Shown: piece after piece, positions 35,578 through 44,043 of the stretch | Layout: every line of letters starts with the position of its first letter | How positions within the stretch are numbered: the first letter of the stretch is position 1 | Notes under the pieces: model-generated | Seen by the model: only the letters and a program-made list of their open reading frames with translations | The model's database searches: none | What the model was told of the DNA's origin: nothing | Source of the DNA: Crassaminicella indica | GTDB lineage: Bacteria > Bacillota > Clostridia > Peptostreptococcales > Thermotaleaceae | Length of the DNA stretch: 64,000 bases | NCBI RefSeq assembly: GCF_019203185.1 | Contig: NZ_CP078093.1 | Coordinates: forward strand, 496,001-560,000 | Direction of reading: 5' to 3' | Made by a program: the position numbers and the translations under genes

Positions 35578-35817
35578 TTACTTATCCTCCTTTCCCATTT
35601 CTCTCTCAACAGTAATTACCAAATCAGGACACATAGTAGCACAATTACCACAGCCAATACATTTATCCATTTCCTTTACAGTAGCAGGATGATAGCCTTT
35701 AATATTGATTCTTTCTCGATCCATGACTACAATGTTTACTGGACAGACCTGTGTACATAGTTCACAACCCTTGCATAAATTTTCTTTAAAAGAAACTCTA
35801 CCTCTTGCTTTTGCCAT
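35578..35817 (-). CDS. 2-oxoacid oxidoreductase delta subunit, 2[4Fe-4S] ferredoxin type
   Basis: 79 residues with two CxxCxxCxxxC clusters: CKGCELCTQVCPVNIV and CIGCGNCATMCPDLVIT. It carries electrons from the TPP/CoA active site to soluble ferredoxin. The gene is directly upstream of the alpha subunit in the operon, at the usual place for the delta subunit. An upstream GGAGGG fits its ATG at 35817. Confidence 0.92.
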   Translation of the reverse strand: MAKARGRVSFKENLCKGCELCTQVCPVNIVVMDRERINIKGYHPATVKEMDKCIGCGNCATMCPDLVITVEREMGKEDK

Positions 35818-35838
35818 TGATTCAACCCTCCTTAATTT

Positions 35839-36513
35839 TTACATCCAACTTTCCCTCATATACATTTTTATAGGAAAAAGCTCTCCTTCCATAGAACAAG
35901 GAATATCTCTTGCAACCTTTTCCAAAGTACTTATATATTTAATTGGGATATTTAGACTCTCTGAAACCTGTCTTGCTAAACGCTGTCCTTTCAATACATC
36001 TTCTACTGTTGTTTCTTTTAGAAGATGTGTATTGTTTACAAGCCCTGTAACCTTTGCACCTATCGCAGCTTCAATAGTTTTTATATGATAAATTGCGCCC
36101 TTTACATCAGCTGTTTGAGGCCTATTGGCATTAAGTACTGCAAACATATCATACTTACCCTTCTTCAGATAATTTGCATACCTTCCTAAAGCCCTAGCCC
36201 CTACAGCATCTCCACCCACATCTAAAATTAGTTCATAGCTTTCATCCTGCAAAGGGTGCAGAATAGATGCTGCAACAGCTGGCAAATCAACACCTGTTGA
36301 TCTTTCAAGACTACTGGCTATCACCTTTATCCCTAAAGCTTCAAGAAACTCTTGTTTTTCTCTGCTTCGAAAATATGGATTGACAATGTCTAAATCTGCC
36401 AAAGCTACTTTTTTCCCTAAAGCTCTAAGCTTTATAGCATAATTTACAGCAAATTCAGTTTTTCCACTACCATAATGTCCAATAATAATTCTGACTCTTT
36501 TATCATTTAGCAT
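35839..36513 (-). CDS. P-loop (MinD/CobQ-like) ATPase of the 2-oxoacid operon
   Basis: 224 residues. The Walker A motif is IIIGHYGSGKTEFAVNYAI near the N-terminus, followed by the deviant-Walker style segment ALADLDIVNPYFRSREK and a YELILDVGGDAVGARALGRY Walker B-like stretch. A GLVNNTHLL segment may bind the nucleotide base. Similar genes lie next to POR/VOR clusters in other Clostridia, but their task is not established; insertion of iron-sulfur clusters or enzyme activation are possibilities by analogy with MinD-like maturation factors. It sits between buk and the ferredoxin subunit in the operon with short gaps. Fold certain, role unknown. Confidence 0.8.
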   Translation of the reverse strand: MLNDKRVRIIIGHYGSGKTEFAVNYAIKLRALGKKVALADLDIVNPYFRSREKQEFLEALGIKVIASSLERSTGVDLPAVAASILHPLQDESYELILDVGGDAVGARALGRYANYLKKGKYDMFAVLNANRPQTADVKGAIYHIKTIEAAIGAKVTGLVNNTHLLKETTVEDVLKGQRLARQVSESLNIPIKYISTLEKVARDIPCSMEGELFPIKMYMRESWM

Positions 36514-36524
36514 AAGCTCACCTT

Positions 36525-37601
36525 TTATTCATATTCTTTTGCCTGCTCTTCCCCTCTTAATACTCTTAAAGCACCTTGAGCTAAAGCAATCATTTCTTCT
36601 TCTCCAGGATATACTATTACCTTACTAATAAATGAAACATGCTCTTTTATCCATTCTACAAATACTTTATCATAAGCAATACCACCTGTTAGTACAATAG
36701 CATCTACTTCTCCCTTTAGCACCGCAGCACAGCTTCCAATTTCTTTTGCTACTTGATAAGCCATAGCCTTATATACAAGCTCTGCTTTTTTGTCTCCTGC
36801 TTCAATCATCTTTCCTACTTCTCTACCATCATTCGTTCCAAGATATGCTACAAGACCACCTTTTCCTTTAATCTTTTTCTTGATTTCATCTATTGTTACT
36901 TCTTCTGAAAAGCATAGTTTTGCCAAATCTCCTACAGGAAGTCCTCCACTTCTTTCTGGAGAAAATGGTCCTTCTCCATCTAAAGCATTATTCACATCTA
37001 CTACTTTTCCACATTTATGAGCACCTACAGAAATACCTCCTCCCATATGAGCTACAATAAAATTTCCTTCTTCATATTTTTTTGAAAGCTCCTTAGCTGC
37101 ACGTCTTGCAACAGCCTTTTGATTTAAAGCATGGAATATACTTTTTCTTTCAATCTCAGGCATTCCTGATATTCTTGCTATATCATCCATTTCATCTACC
37201 ACTACTGGATCTACGATAAACTTTGGAACATCTAGCTGTTTTGCAATTTCATTTGCAAGTATTCCTCCAAGATTAGAAGCATGCTCTCCTAAAACACCTA
37301 ATCTTAAATCCTCAAGCATTTTTTCAGATACTTTATAAGTACCTCCCATAATGGGCTTTAATAATCCTCCTCTTCCTACAACTGCATTTATTTTTGTAAT
37401 ATTTATGCCGTTTTCATTCAAAGTGTCTAATATGACTTGTTTTCTAAATTCATATTGATCATAGATTCTTTCATATTTATTGATTTCATCAGCACTATGC
37501 CTTAATGTTGTCTCAAGTACTGCTTTTTCATCATCAAATACAGCAATTTTTGTTGATGTTGATCCTGGATTAATAGTCAAAATTCTTAATGCTTTTGTCA
37601 T
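36525..37601 (-). CDS. buk: butyrate kinase (branched-chain fatty acid kinase), copy 1
   Basis: 358 residues of the ASKHA acetate-kinase superfamily. [20 protein letters not shown] at the N-terminus is the phosphate-1 loop. [38 protein letters not shown] and [14 protein letters not shown] follow in order. It converts acyl phosphate and ADP to the free acid and ATP. It is third in the operon, between ptb and the P-loop gene. The second copy at 38542 is clearly homologous but diverged. Substrate is probably isobutyryl or other branched acyl phosphates because of the oxidoreductase in the same operon. Confidence 0.94.
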   Translation of the reverse strand: MTKALRILTINPGSTSTKIAVFDDEKAVLETTLRHSADEINKYERIYDQYEFRKQVILDTLNENGINITKINAVVGRGGLLKPIMGGTYKVSEKMLEDLRLGVLGEHASNLGGILANEIAKQLDVPKFIVDPVVVDEMDDIARISGMPEIERKSIFHALNQKAVARRAAKELSKKYEEGNFIVAHMGGGISVGAHKCGKVVDVNNALDGEGPFSPERSGGLPVGDLAKLCFSEEVTIDEIKKKIKGKGGLVAYLGTNDGREVGKMIEAGDKKAELVYKAMAYQVAKEIGSCAAVLKGEVDAIVLTGGIAYDKVFVEWIKEHVSFISKVIVYPGEEEMIALAQGALRVLRGEEQAKEYE

Positions 37602-37629
37602 AATATGCTCTCTCCTTTAGTCTTATTTC

Positions 37630-38541
37630 TTAATCTCCGTTTTTTGCCGCCATTAAAACAGCCAAAGCAATAGAGTTTAATTTTGTTTCATTACTATCTG
37701 CACGAGATGTAAGCACTACTGGTGCTTTTGCTCCCACAATCACTCCAGCATTTTTTGTATCAGAGAAAAATACCATAGATTTGTATAAAACATTCCCAGC
37801 TTCTATATTTGGAACTAATAAAATATCAGCATGACCTGCAACTGGATGATGTATTCCTTTATGCTCAGCAGCTTTAATGCTTACAGCATTGTCTAATGCA
37901 AATGGGCCACCTACTAAAGCACCTTTGATTTTTCCATTTTTATTCATTTCTTCTAATTCCTTAGCATCTACTGTTGCCTGCATTTTAGGATTTACTTTTT
38001 CCTTCGCACATATAACAGCTACTTTAGGCTCCTTTATATCTAGTGCATGAGCTACTTCTACAGCATTTTCTATGATTTGTTTTTTCACCATAACATCTGG
38101 TGCGATATTCATAGCTGCATCTGTTACAAAAATCAGCCGATCATAGCTTGGTACCTGAAATACAGCTGTATGACTAAGGACATTTCCTGTTCTTAAGCCT
38201 ATTTCTGGATGAAGGACTGCCTTTAAAATAACAGCTGTATCTACCAACCCCTTCATAACAATATGGGCTTTGCCTGTTGAAACAAGCTCTACTGCTTTTA
38301 AAGAAGCCTTCACAATATCCTTTTCATCAATCATTTCAAATGTTGATAAGTCTATATCATTTTCTTTAGCTATTTTTTTAATTTTTTCTGTATCTCCAAT
38401 AAAAATCGCCTCTGCAATTCCTAAGTTTTTTGCATCCCTTACAGCAGTCAATACTTCTAAATCCTCAGCAACTGCCACAGCAATAGTCTTTGGCCCTCTC
38501 ATTTTTGCAAACTTAATAATCTCATCCATATTTTTTATCAT
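37630..38541 (-). CDS. ptb: phosphate butyryltransferase (phosphotransbutyrylase)
   Basis: 303 residues of the phosphate acetyl/butyryltransferase family: MRGPKTIAVAVAEDLEVLTA at the start, then IVMKGLVDTAVILKAVL, LIFVTDAAMNIAP and a C-terminal VPNIEAGNVLYKSMVFF. It swaps CoA for phosphate on acyl-CoA, giving the acyl phosphate used by the two kinases on either side. The start directly abuts the stop of the upstream buk gene, so expression is coupled. The length is that of Ptb rather than Pta. The operon setting again suggests branched-chain acyl-CoA as the main substrate. Confidence 0.94.
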   Translation of the reverse strand: MIKNMDEIIKFAKMRGPKTIAVAVAEDLEVLTAVRDAKNLGIAEAIFIGDTEKIKKIAKENDIDLSTFEMIDEKDIVKASLKAVELVSTGKAHIVMKGLVDTAVILKAVLHPEIGLRTGNVLSHTAVFQVPSYDRLIFVTDAAMNIAPDVMVKKQIIENAVEVAHALDIKEPKVAVICAKEKVNPKMQATVDAKELEEMNKNGKIKGALVGGPFALDNAVSIKAAEHKGIHHPVAGHADILLVPNIEAGNVLYKSMVFFSDTKNAGVIVGAKAPVVLTSRADSNETKLNSIALAVLMAAKNGD

Positions 38542-39624
38542 CTACTTCACCTCTTGTTCATAAATTTTAACTTTTTCCTCCCCTGAAAGTACTCTATGTA
38601 CTCCTTCATTAAGAGCTGTCATTTCATCTTCCCCTGGATGAATAATTACTTGTGCAATAAACCCTATTCTATTCTTTATAAACTCTGTCAATCTCTTTGA
38701 ATAAGCCATCCCACCTGTTAAAACAATAGCATCTACCTCTCCTTTAAGAACTGTTGCCATAGCACCTATTTCTTTTGCAATCTGGTAGCCCATTGCTTCA
38801 TAAACTAATTTTGCTTTCTCATCTCCATCATCAATCATTTTTTCAACCTCTCTTGCATCATTAGTACCGAGATATGCAACCAATCCTCCCTTTCCAGTAA
38901 TCTTTTTCTTTATCTCACCTAAAGTATAATTCCCTGAAAAACACATTTTTACCAAATCTCCTACAGGGACACTTCCGCTTCTTTCTGGAGAGAATGGTCC
39001 CATTTCATTAGCATTATTAGCATCAATCATTTTTCCTTTTTGAATCGGTACAATAGAAATCCCTCCACCTAAATGGGCAATAACCATATTCAAATCATTT
39101 ACATGACAGTTCTTTTCCTTTGCTACCCTATAAGCCACTGCTTTGATATTTAAAGCATGTAAAAGAGAGCGTCTTTTTATATCGGGTAATCCTGATATTC
39201 TAGCTACTTCATGAAATTCATCTACTGCTACAGGATCTACAATAAAGCTTTTCACATTAGCTTCATCTGCAATACTCTTTGCAATGATGCCTCCTAAATT
39301 TGAAGCATGCTCTCCCTGTACCCCTATCTTCAAATCATGAATCATAGGATCTGTTACAATATACGTTCCACTTGGCATAGGCTTTAATAAGCCTCCACGA
39401 CCTACTACAGCTTTTAATTCTTTAATGCTAAAGCCTTCTTCTTCCATCCATTCGAGTATCATTTTCTTTCTATATGAAAATTGTTCTGCAATTTTCGAAA
39501 ACCTTTCTAATTCTGTTGATAAATGGTTCAAATTTTTCTGCACCATATTATTGTATCCTTTAAATATTGCTACCTTTGTAGAAGTTGATCCTGGATTAAT
39601 CACTAAAATATATTCTCTCGACAC
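38542..39624 (-). CDS. buk: butyrate kinase (branched-chain fatty acid kinase), copy 2
   Basis: About 360 residues. I start at GTG 39624 because GGGGTGA lies 5 bp upstream and the product then begins near the family's usual N-terminus ([20 protein letters not shown]); a GTG three codons earlier is possible. AHLGGGISIVPIQKGKMID and IVLTGGMAYSKRLTEF place it in the same family as the kinase at 36525, and clear differences across the length argue for an old duplication. It is the first gene of the operon, about 40 bp after the sigma-54-type promoter at 39663-39677. Two kinases around one Ptb may differ in substrate preference. Confidence 0.93.
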   Translation of the reverse strand: MSREYILVINPGSTSTKVAIFKGYNNMVQKNLNHLSTELERFSKIAEQFSYRKKMILEWMEEEGFSIKELKAVVGRGGLLKPMPSGTYIVTDPMIHDLKIGVQGEHASNLGGIIAKSIADEANVKSFIVDPVAVDEFHEVARISGLPDIKRRSLLHALNIKAVAYRVAKEKNCHVNDLNMVIAHLGGGISIVPIQKGKMIDANNANEMGPFSPERSGSVPVGDLVKMCFSGNYTLGEIKKKITGKGGLVAYLGTNDAREVEKMIDDGDEKAKLVYEAMGYQIAKEIGAMATVLKGEVDAIVLTGGMAYSKRLTEFIKNRIGFIAQVIIHPGEDEMTALNEGVHRVLSGEEKVKIYEQEVK

Positions 39625-39662
39625 TTCTCTCACCCCATAACGATTTCTTTATTTTATATATT

Positions 39663-39677
39663 GCAAGTTATATGCCA
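39663..39677 (-). promoter_or_regulatory. sigma-54 (-24/-12) promoter of the buk-ptb-vor operon
   Basis: Minus-strand TGGCATATAACTTGC matches TGGCAYR-N4-TTGC, with exactly 10 bases between GG and GC. It lies about 40 bp ahead of the first buk gene and points into it. An enhancer-binding protein gene lies just upstream, and an array of dyad sites is found 140-210 bp upstream. Confidence 0.85.
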
Positions 39678-39815
39678 TATCCCTGCATAAATATAGAATA
39701 TTTTTTCTTATATTTCCTTTTATCCTCCGTATTTGAAATTGCTTTATTTGATATATTTATTTTTCACATTTCCTTTTCTTTTTCATATTTTATGAATAAA
39801 AGAACAAAGTATTCA

Positions 39816-39873
39816 ATGCAATATTTTTCATGCAAAATTTTGCATTGAATGCTTTTCATGCAAATTTTTGCAT
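39816..39873 (-). promoter_or_regulatory. 14-bp-period dyad array: likely enhancer (UAS) for the sigma-54 regulator
   Basis: Four 16-bp near-palindromes start at 39816, 39830, 39844 and 39858, each step exactly 14 bp. The best are ATGCAAAATTTTGCAT and ATGCAAATTTTTGCAT. They lie about 140-195 bp from the -24 element, the usual distance for enhancer-binding proteins. The remaining part of the gap 39634-39952 has no gene. Confidence 0.7.
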
Positions 39874-39888
39874 GATATATTTTATGTA

Positions 39889-39952
39889 TACATAAACAAT
39901 ATCAACATGAACTGTTCTTTATATTTTATTTTAAATTTGTTTACCTATATAT
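39889..39952 (+). repeat. internally deleted copy of the foldback MITE-like element
   Basis: Starts with TAAACAATATCAACATGAAC, close to the left end of the 45297 element (TAAACAACATCAACAT). It jumps directly to its right end: GAACTGTTCTTTATATTT, then TTGTTTACCTATATA. The middle of about 170 bp is missing. It abuts the stop codon of the sigma-54 regulator at 39953. Confidence 0.6.
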
Positions 39953-41674
39953 TTACTCAATATTATATTTCTCTAGCTTGTAATATAAATTTCTTATAGA
40001 TATACCTAAATCCTTTGCAGTTTTTGTTTTGTTATAATCATTCTCATGGAGTACCTTCAAAATATATGCTTTTTCACTAAACGTTACAATTTCTTCTAGC
40101 GTTTTCTTCTGTTGATTTTTTTCCAAAAATACATCTACAGAAGCACTCAATCCTTTTTCTATCTTTTCTTTAGTAGCTGGAAGATGTTTAGTTCTTATGA
40201 CCATTTCATTAAATTTCATATTTATCATGGCACGCCCTATAAAATTTTCAAGCTCTCGTATATTTCCTGGCCAATCTAAATGCATCAATTTCTTTAACGC
40301 ATTTGCAGATATATCTTGAACAAATCTTCCATACTCTTGATTATATTTTTTGATAAAATGCTTTACCAACAATGGAATATCTTTTTTATGATGCCTTAAT
40401 GGTGGTATAATAATTGGAATTACATTAAGTCTATAATATAAATCTTCCCTAAATTTCCCTCTCTTTATAGCTCTTTCTAAATCTAAATTAGTAGCAGCAA
40501 TCACTCTTACATTAATGTTGATAGCTCTACTTCCTCCAACCCTTACAATTTCCTTTTCCTGCAATACTCTTAAAAGCTTTGCTTGTGTATTTAAGCTCAA
40601 TTCTCCTATTTCATCTAAAAATATTGTCCCTCCATTTGCCTGCTCAAACAGCCCCTTTCTTCCCCCTTTTCTTGCTCCTGTAAATGCTCCTTCATCATAG
40701 CCAAAAAGTTCACTTTCCAATAGGTTTTCACTAATTGCTGCACAATTTACCCTAACAAATTGTCGATATTTTCTATTGCTTTCGTTGTGAATTGCATGAG
40801 CAAAAATTTCCTTTCCTGTTCCACTCTCACCTCTTAAAAGCACAGTTGCAGGGGTTACTGCTGCTTTTTTTGCCCTTTCAATAGCAGACAATAACTGCTC
40901 ATCTTTTCCAACAATGTCCTCAAATGTATATTTTGCCTCCAATTTTCTTATAATTTTTTTTGCTTGATCTAATTCATATGTAAGTCTTTTAATCTCGGTC
41001 AAATCATGCAATACTGCTACACTCCCTCTTAATTCTCCATCTACAATAATAGGTGCAGCATCTGCTAATACCTCCTTTCTTGAAGGTCCTACCTTTAGCC
41101 TAGCATTCTTCACAGGACCCTTTGTATTTAAAACCTTTAGATGAATACTCTCGCCCTCTGCAATATCAACAGTACAGACTTCTCCAATAATTTCTTCTTC
41201 CTTAAGTCCTGTTAATCTCGTATAAGCAGGATTAATCATTACACCTATACCTTTTTCATCTACAACAGATATGGCATCCTCTGTAGAATGAAATATCGCT
41301 TGAAGCATACTCTGCATTTCCTTTAGATTTGTAATTTCCTCTGCTAATTCCTTAACCTCTGTAATATCCCTAAAAACAGCCACAGCACCAATAATCTTTC
41401 CACTATCATCCTTTACAGGCATACGATTTGTAACAATAGATATATCACCTAACGGCTGTTTTTTATTTAGCTCTGATTTTCCTGTCTTTAAAATCAGAGG
41501 CAGTCTAGAATTAGGTACAACCTCTATAATATGCCTACCAATAATATTCATCTCTTCAAGCTTTGTAAGCTTTTTGGCAGCTGCATTAAATAGAGTGATA
41601 ATTCCATTTTCATCTACTGCAATCATCGCATCATGAGTAGAATCAAGTATTACCTCTAACTCTCTTTTCATCAT
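39953..41674 (-). CDS. sigma-54-dependent transcriptional activator with two PAS domains
   Basis: 573 residues. PAS domains at about 1-105 ([20 protein letters not shown]) and 125-225 ([20 protein letters not shown]); the AAA+ domain at about 255-485 with Walker [20 protein letters not shown], the sigma-54 contact loop [14 protein letters not shown] and [15 protein letters not shown] Fis-type helix-turn-helix at the end reads [20 protein letters not shown]. It should activate the adjacent buk-ptb-vor operon by binding the array at 39816-39873 and contacting RNA polymerase-sigma-54 at 39663-39677. This recalls the BkdR-type activators of branched-chain 2-oxoacid operons in Bacillus. The PAS domains may sense a metabolite or redox state. 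Start [11 protein letters not shown] is the only good one. Confidence 0.94.
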   Translation of the reverse strand: MMKRELEVILDSTHDAMIAVDENGIITLFNAAAKKLTKLEEMNIIGRHIIEVVPNSRLPLILKTGKSELNKKQPLGDISIVTNRMPVKDDSGKIIGAVAVFRDITEVKELAEEITNLKEMQSMLQAIFHSTEDAISVVDEKGIGVMINPAYTRLTGLKEEEIIGEVCTVDIAEGESIHLKVLNTKGPVKNARLKVGPSRKEVLADAAPIIVDGELRGSVAVLHDLTEIKRLTYELDQAKKIIRKLEAKYTFEDIVGKDEQLLSAIERAKKAAVTPATVLLRGESGTGKEIFAHAIHNESNRKYRQFVRVNCAAISENLLESELFGYDEGAFTGARKGGRKGLFEQANGGTIFLDEIGELSLNTQAKLLRVLQEKEIVRVGGSRAININVRVIAATNLDLERAIKRGKFREDLYYRLNVIPIIIPPLRHHKKDIPLLVKHFIKKYNQEYGRFVQDISANALKKLMHLDWPGNIRELENFIGRAMINMKFNEMVIRTKHLPATKEKIEKGLSASVDVFLEKNQQKKTLEEIVTFSEKAYILKVLHENDYNKTKTAKDLGISIRNLYYKLEKYNIE

Positions 41675-41699
41675 CCTTCTCCTTTACATTTAAAAACAA

Positions 41700-41724
41700 C
41701 CTGGATAATATAAAACTATCCAGG
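41700..41724 (-). terminator. intrinsic terminator after cdaR
   Basis: CCTGGATA / TATCCAGG stem, followed on the minus strand by TTGTTTTT. It lies just past the cdaR stop and separates cdaA-cdaR from the downstream regulator gene. Confidence 0.82.
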
Positions 41725-41732
41725 CATTCTTT

Positions 41733-43037
41733 CTAAATTTCAGAATTAATAACTTCCTCTGTTCTATCTGTTGGTGTGATTTCTTCTCTCTTCTTTATTA
41801 TCAAATCTACTTCTTCAGGAATAACCCTGATTCCCTCAACCTTTTTATTTATATCATATGCAATGCGAATAGCATACAAGCCTTCTGATAAATCACTACC
41901 ATTAATATAAAGCTTTATATTTTCTTTGTTGATTGTATCTACCATGCTCTCTACAGCTCTTATCTCAACCTTTATATTTTCTGGCAGCTTGCTCAAATCT
42001 ACAGTATAATCTTTCTTCAAGTCTTTGATATTTATTTCTTCTTTTTTGAAGAATATCTCCTTTGTTTTTATTGGTTCAACCTTTATAAAAACAGTAGGAT
42101 TTTCCTCTAAACCTTTAGTACTAACTCCTTCTGGCAATATCAATACAATTTCCTTTCGAACAGTTTTATCCAAACCGCTTAGATAAATTTTTTCTGCTTT
42201 AATTTTTTGTATATCTTCTATTATTTCCTTTTTCCCTTCAATCATGATCTTTTCTTGACTTAGAGTAACATTAGTGATCTTAAAGCCTTCCTTTGCTTCC
42301 CCTTCATAAGCTATATCGATAGGCACTTCTTTAACTCTTAATATAGGTAGCGTTACATTTGCATATTTATTTTTCACATCTACTCCACTTACTTCCTTTC
42401 CTTCTCTATTCACAGCTTTAAGTGGAAGCCTTTCTATTATATCTTCCTCTCTATTTGATAAATCAATATCTGCTACAACCTTTGTTACTGCATTTACTAA
42501 GCTCTCTGGTCCTTCTACCATAACTTTATCAGGGGATATGCTAGCAGCTCCTGGTTCAAATCCTTCTAAACTCTTTCCAATAAAATGGACTTTTACTGGC
42601 TTTTGCGCCTTTACTATTTCATCTAGTGTAATCTTTATTTGCTTTGGAGATATATCTACAATCTCTGCATTAGGTGGTGCACTAACCTCAACAGGCACAC
42701 TATTTACTCCCTCATGAAATCCTCTTAAATCAGCTCTTACCAATATATCCTTATGGCTAATTTTATATATTTCATTTCTTCTGCCACTAATTTTAACATT
42801 TACCGTAAAATCCTTTTGTCCCATAATCATAAGACCAGACTGCTTTAGATCTTCTATATTTAGAAGCTGTACCTCTACATTATTGATCTCCATGATACTC
42901 TGCGGATTTACCTCCCCCATTACATAAAGCCACAAACTCACCGCAAAAAGTATCGATATCATCTTTGGAGTTGTATTTTTACTAAAAAATCTGCTATTTT
43001 CTATATTCCATTTAATTTTTCTCCAAATATTATTCAT
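41733..43037 (-). CDS. cdaR: CdaR (YbbR-domain regulator of diadenylate cyclase)
   Basis: About 434 residues from ATG 43037, which has GGAGG 7 bp upstream; the frame extends further into cdaA without a better start. One N-terminal membrane anchor (KMISILFAVSLWLYVMGEVN) is followed by four extracytoplasmic YbbR repeats of about 80-90 residues, each with the pattern ...EVQLLNIED, VKVHFIGKSLEGFEPGAASI, SPDKVMVEGPESLV. The protein sits outside the membrane and modulates CdaA, with which it overlaps by 8 bp. The tail is Glu/Thr rich. In most Firmicutes glmM follows directly; here a terminator follows. Confidence 0.93.
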   Translation of the reverse strand: MNNIWRKIKWNIENSRFFSKNTTPKMISILFAVSLWLYVMGEVNPQSIMEINNVEVQLLNIEDLKQSGLMIMGQKDFTVNVKISGRRNEIYKISHKDILVRADLRGFHEGVNSVPVEVSAPPNAEIVDISPKQIKITLDEIVKAQKPVKVHFIGKSLEGFEPGAASISPDKVMVEGPESLVNAVTKVVADIDLSNREEDIIERLPLKAVNREGKEVSGVDVKNKYANVTLPILRVKEVPIDIAYEGEAKEGFKITNVTLSQEKIMIEGKKEIIEDIQKIKAEKIYLSGLDKTVRKEIVLILPEGVSTKGLEENPTVFIKVEPIKTKEIFFKKEEINIKDLKKDYTVDLSKLPENIKVEIRAVESMVDTINKENIKLYINGSDLSEGLYAIRIAYDINKKVEGIRVIPEEVDLIIKKREEITPTDRTEEVINSEI

Positions 43038-43851
43038 CCTTTTGCCTCCAATTCCATCTGAACAAAGGCTTATCATTTTCATGTTTATAAGCATTTTTCA
43101 GCACAGCTCTTAATGTCTTTCCATCTAAATATCTAGATAGCTTTCCATCCATAGCAATAGATATAGCTCCTGTTTCTTCTGAAACCATAATAGCAACTGC
43201 ATCGCACCTTTCACTGATTCCTATTCCAGCTCTATGTCTTGTTCCTAGTTCTTTACTTAAATTGGGGTTTTCTGTAAGCGGCAGCACACAACCAGCCGCC
43301 ATTATTTTGTCCTTTCTAATAACTACTGCACCATCATGAAGAGGCGTATTAGGAATAAAAATATTTATCAATAGTCCCGAAGAAACCTTCCCTTCTATAG
43401 CTGTCCCTGTTTCAATAATATCACCTATGCCTGTTTCTCTTTCAAGAATCATTAAAGCTCCTATTTTTAGCCTTGATAAATATATAGCTGCTTCTACAAT
43501 CTCATCAATATTATCACTTAAATCTTCGTGCGTCATTTCCATAATAGATTTCGTAAATAGCTTTGTTCTTCCTATATGCTCAAGTGCACGCCGTAGTTCT
43601 GGTTGAAATACAATTAATAGTGCAATAACACCTACTGTCATAGTATTTTTTAAAATCCAGTTTGTAACATATAATCTTGCCCACTGACTAAGCTTCGTGG
43701 CAATAAGAAGTACCACTAACCCCTTTAATACTTGTTCAGCACTTGTATGCCGAATGAGCATAAAAAGTTTATAAAAAACAAAAGCAACAATTGCCATATC
43801 TATTACATCTCGCACTCCTATATTTAAAAATATCTCCATTACTTCTTTCAA
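43030..43851 (-). CDS. cdaA: diadenylate cyclase CdaA (c-di-AMP synthase)
   Basis: 273 residues. I keep the TTG at 43851 (GAGGTG 6 bp upstream); ATG 43839 is an alternative. Three N-terminal membrane helices (DMAIVAFVFYKLFMLI, LKGLVVLLIATKLS, TVGVIALLIVFQ) precede the DAC domain, with DGA at 173-175 (LHDGAVVIRK) and RHR at 205-207 (ELGTRHRAGIGISE), the nucleotide-binding and catalytic motifs. It makes c-di-AMP from two ATP and controls potassium and osmotic balance and wall synthesis. It is followed by cdaR in an overlapping pair, divergent from apgM. Confidence 0.95.
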   Translation of the reverse strand: MKEVMEIFLNIGVRDVIDMAIVAFVFYKLFMLIRHTSAEQVLKGLVVLLIATKLSQWARLYVTNWILKNTMTVGVIALLIVFQPELRRALEHIGRTKLFTKSIMEMTHEDLSDNIDEIVEAAIYLSRLKIGALMILERETGIGDIIETGTAIEGKVSSGLLINIFIPNTPLHDGAVVIRKDKIMAAGCVLPLTENPNLSKELGTRHRAGIGISERCDAVAIMVSEETGAISIAMDGKLSRYLDGKTLRAVLKNAYKHENDKPLFRWNWRQKDE

Positions 43852-44043
43852 TCACAACACCTCTTCAAGGAATAATATACATATTGTCTTTATTAATTAT
43901 TCTAATATACACAGTAAAAACCCTTCAAGTCCTATAAAAAATTTTTATTTTTTAAATTAATTAATTATTTTACATGATTTTGAATTAAAATACTTTTACA
44001 TGATTATTTTATTTTGTGGAAAAATAAATAATGAGGTGATAAT

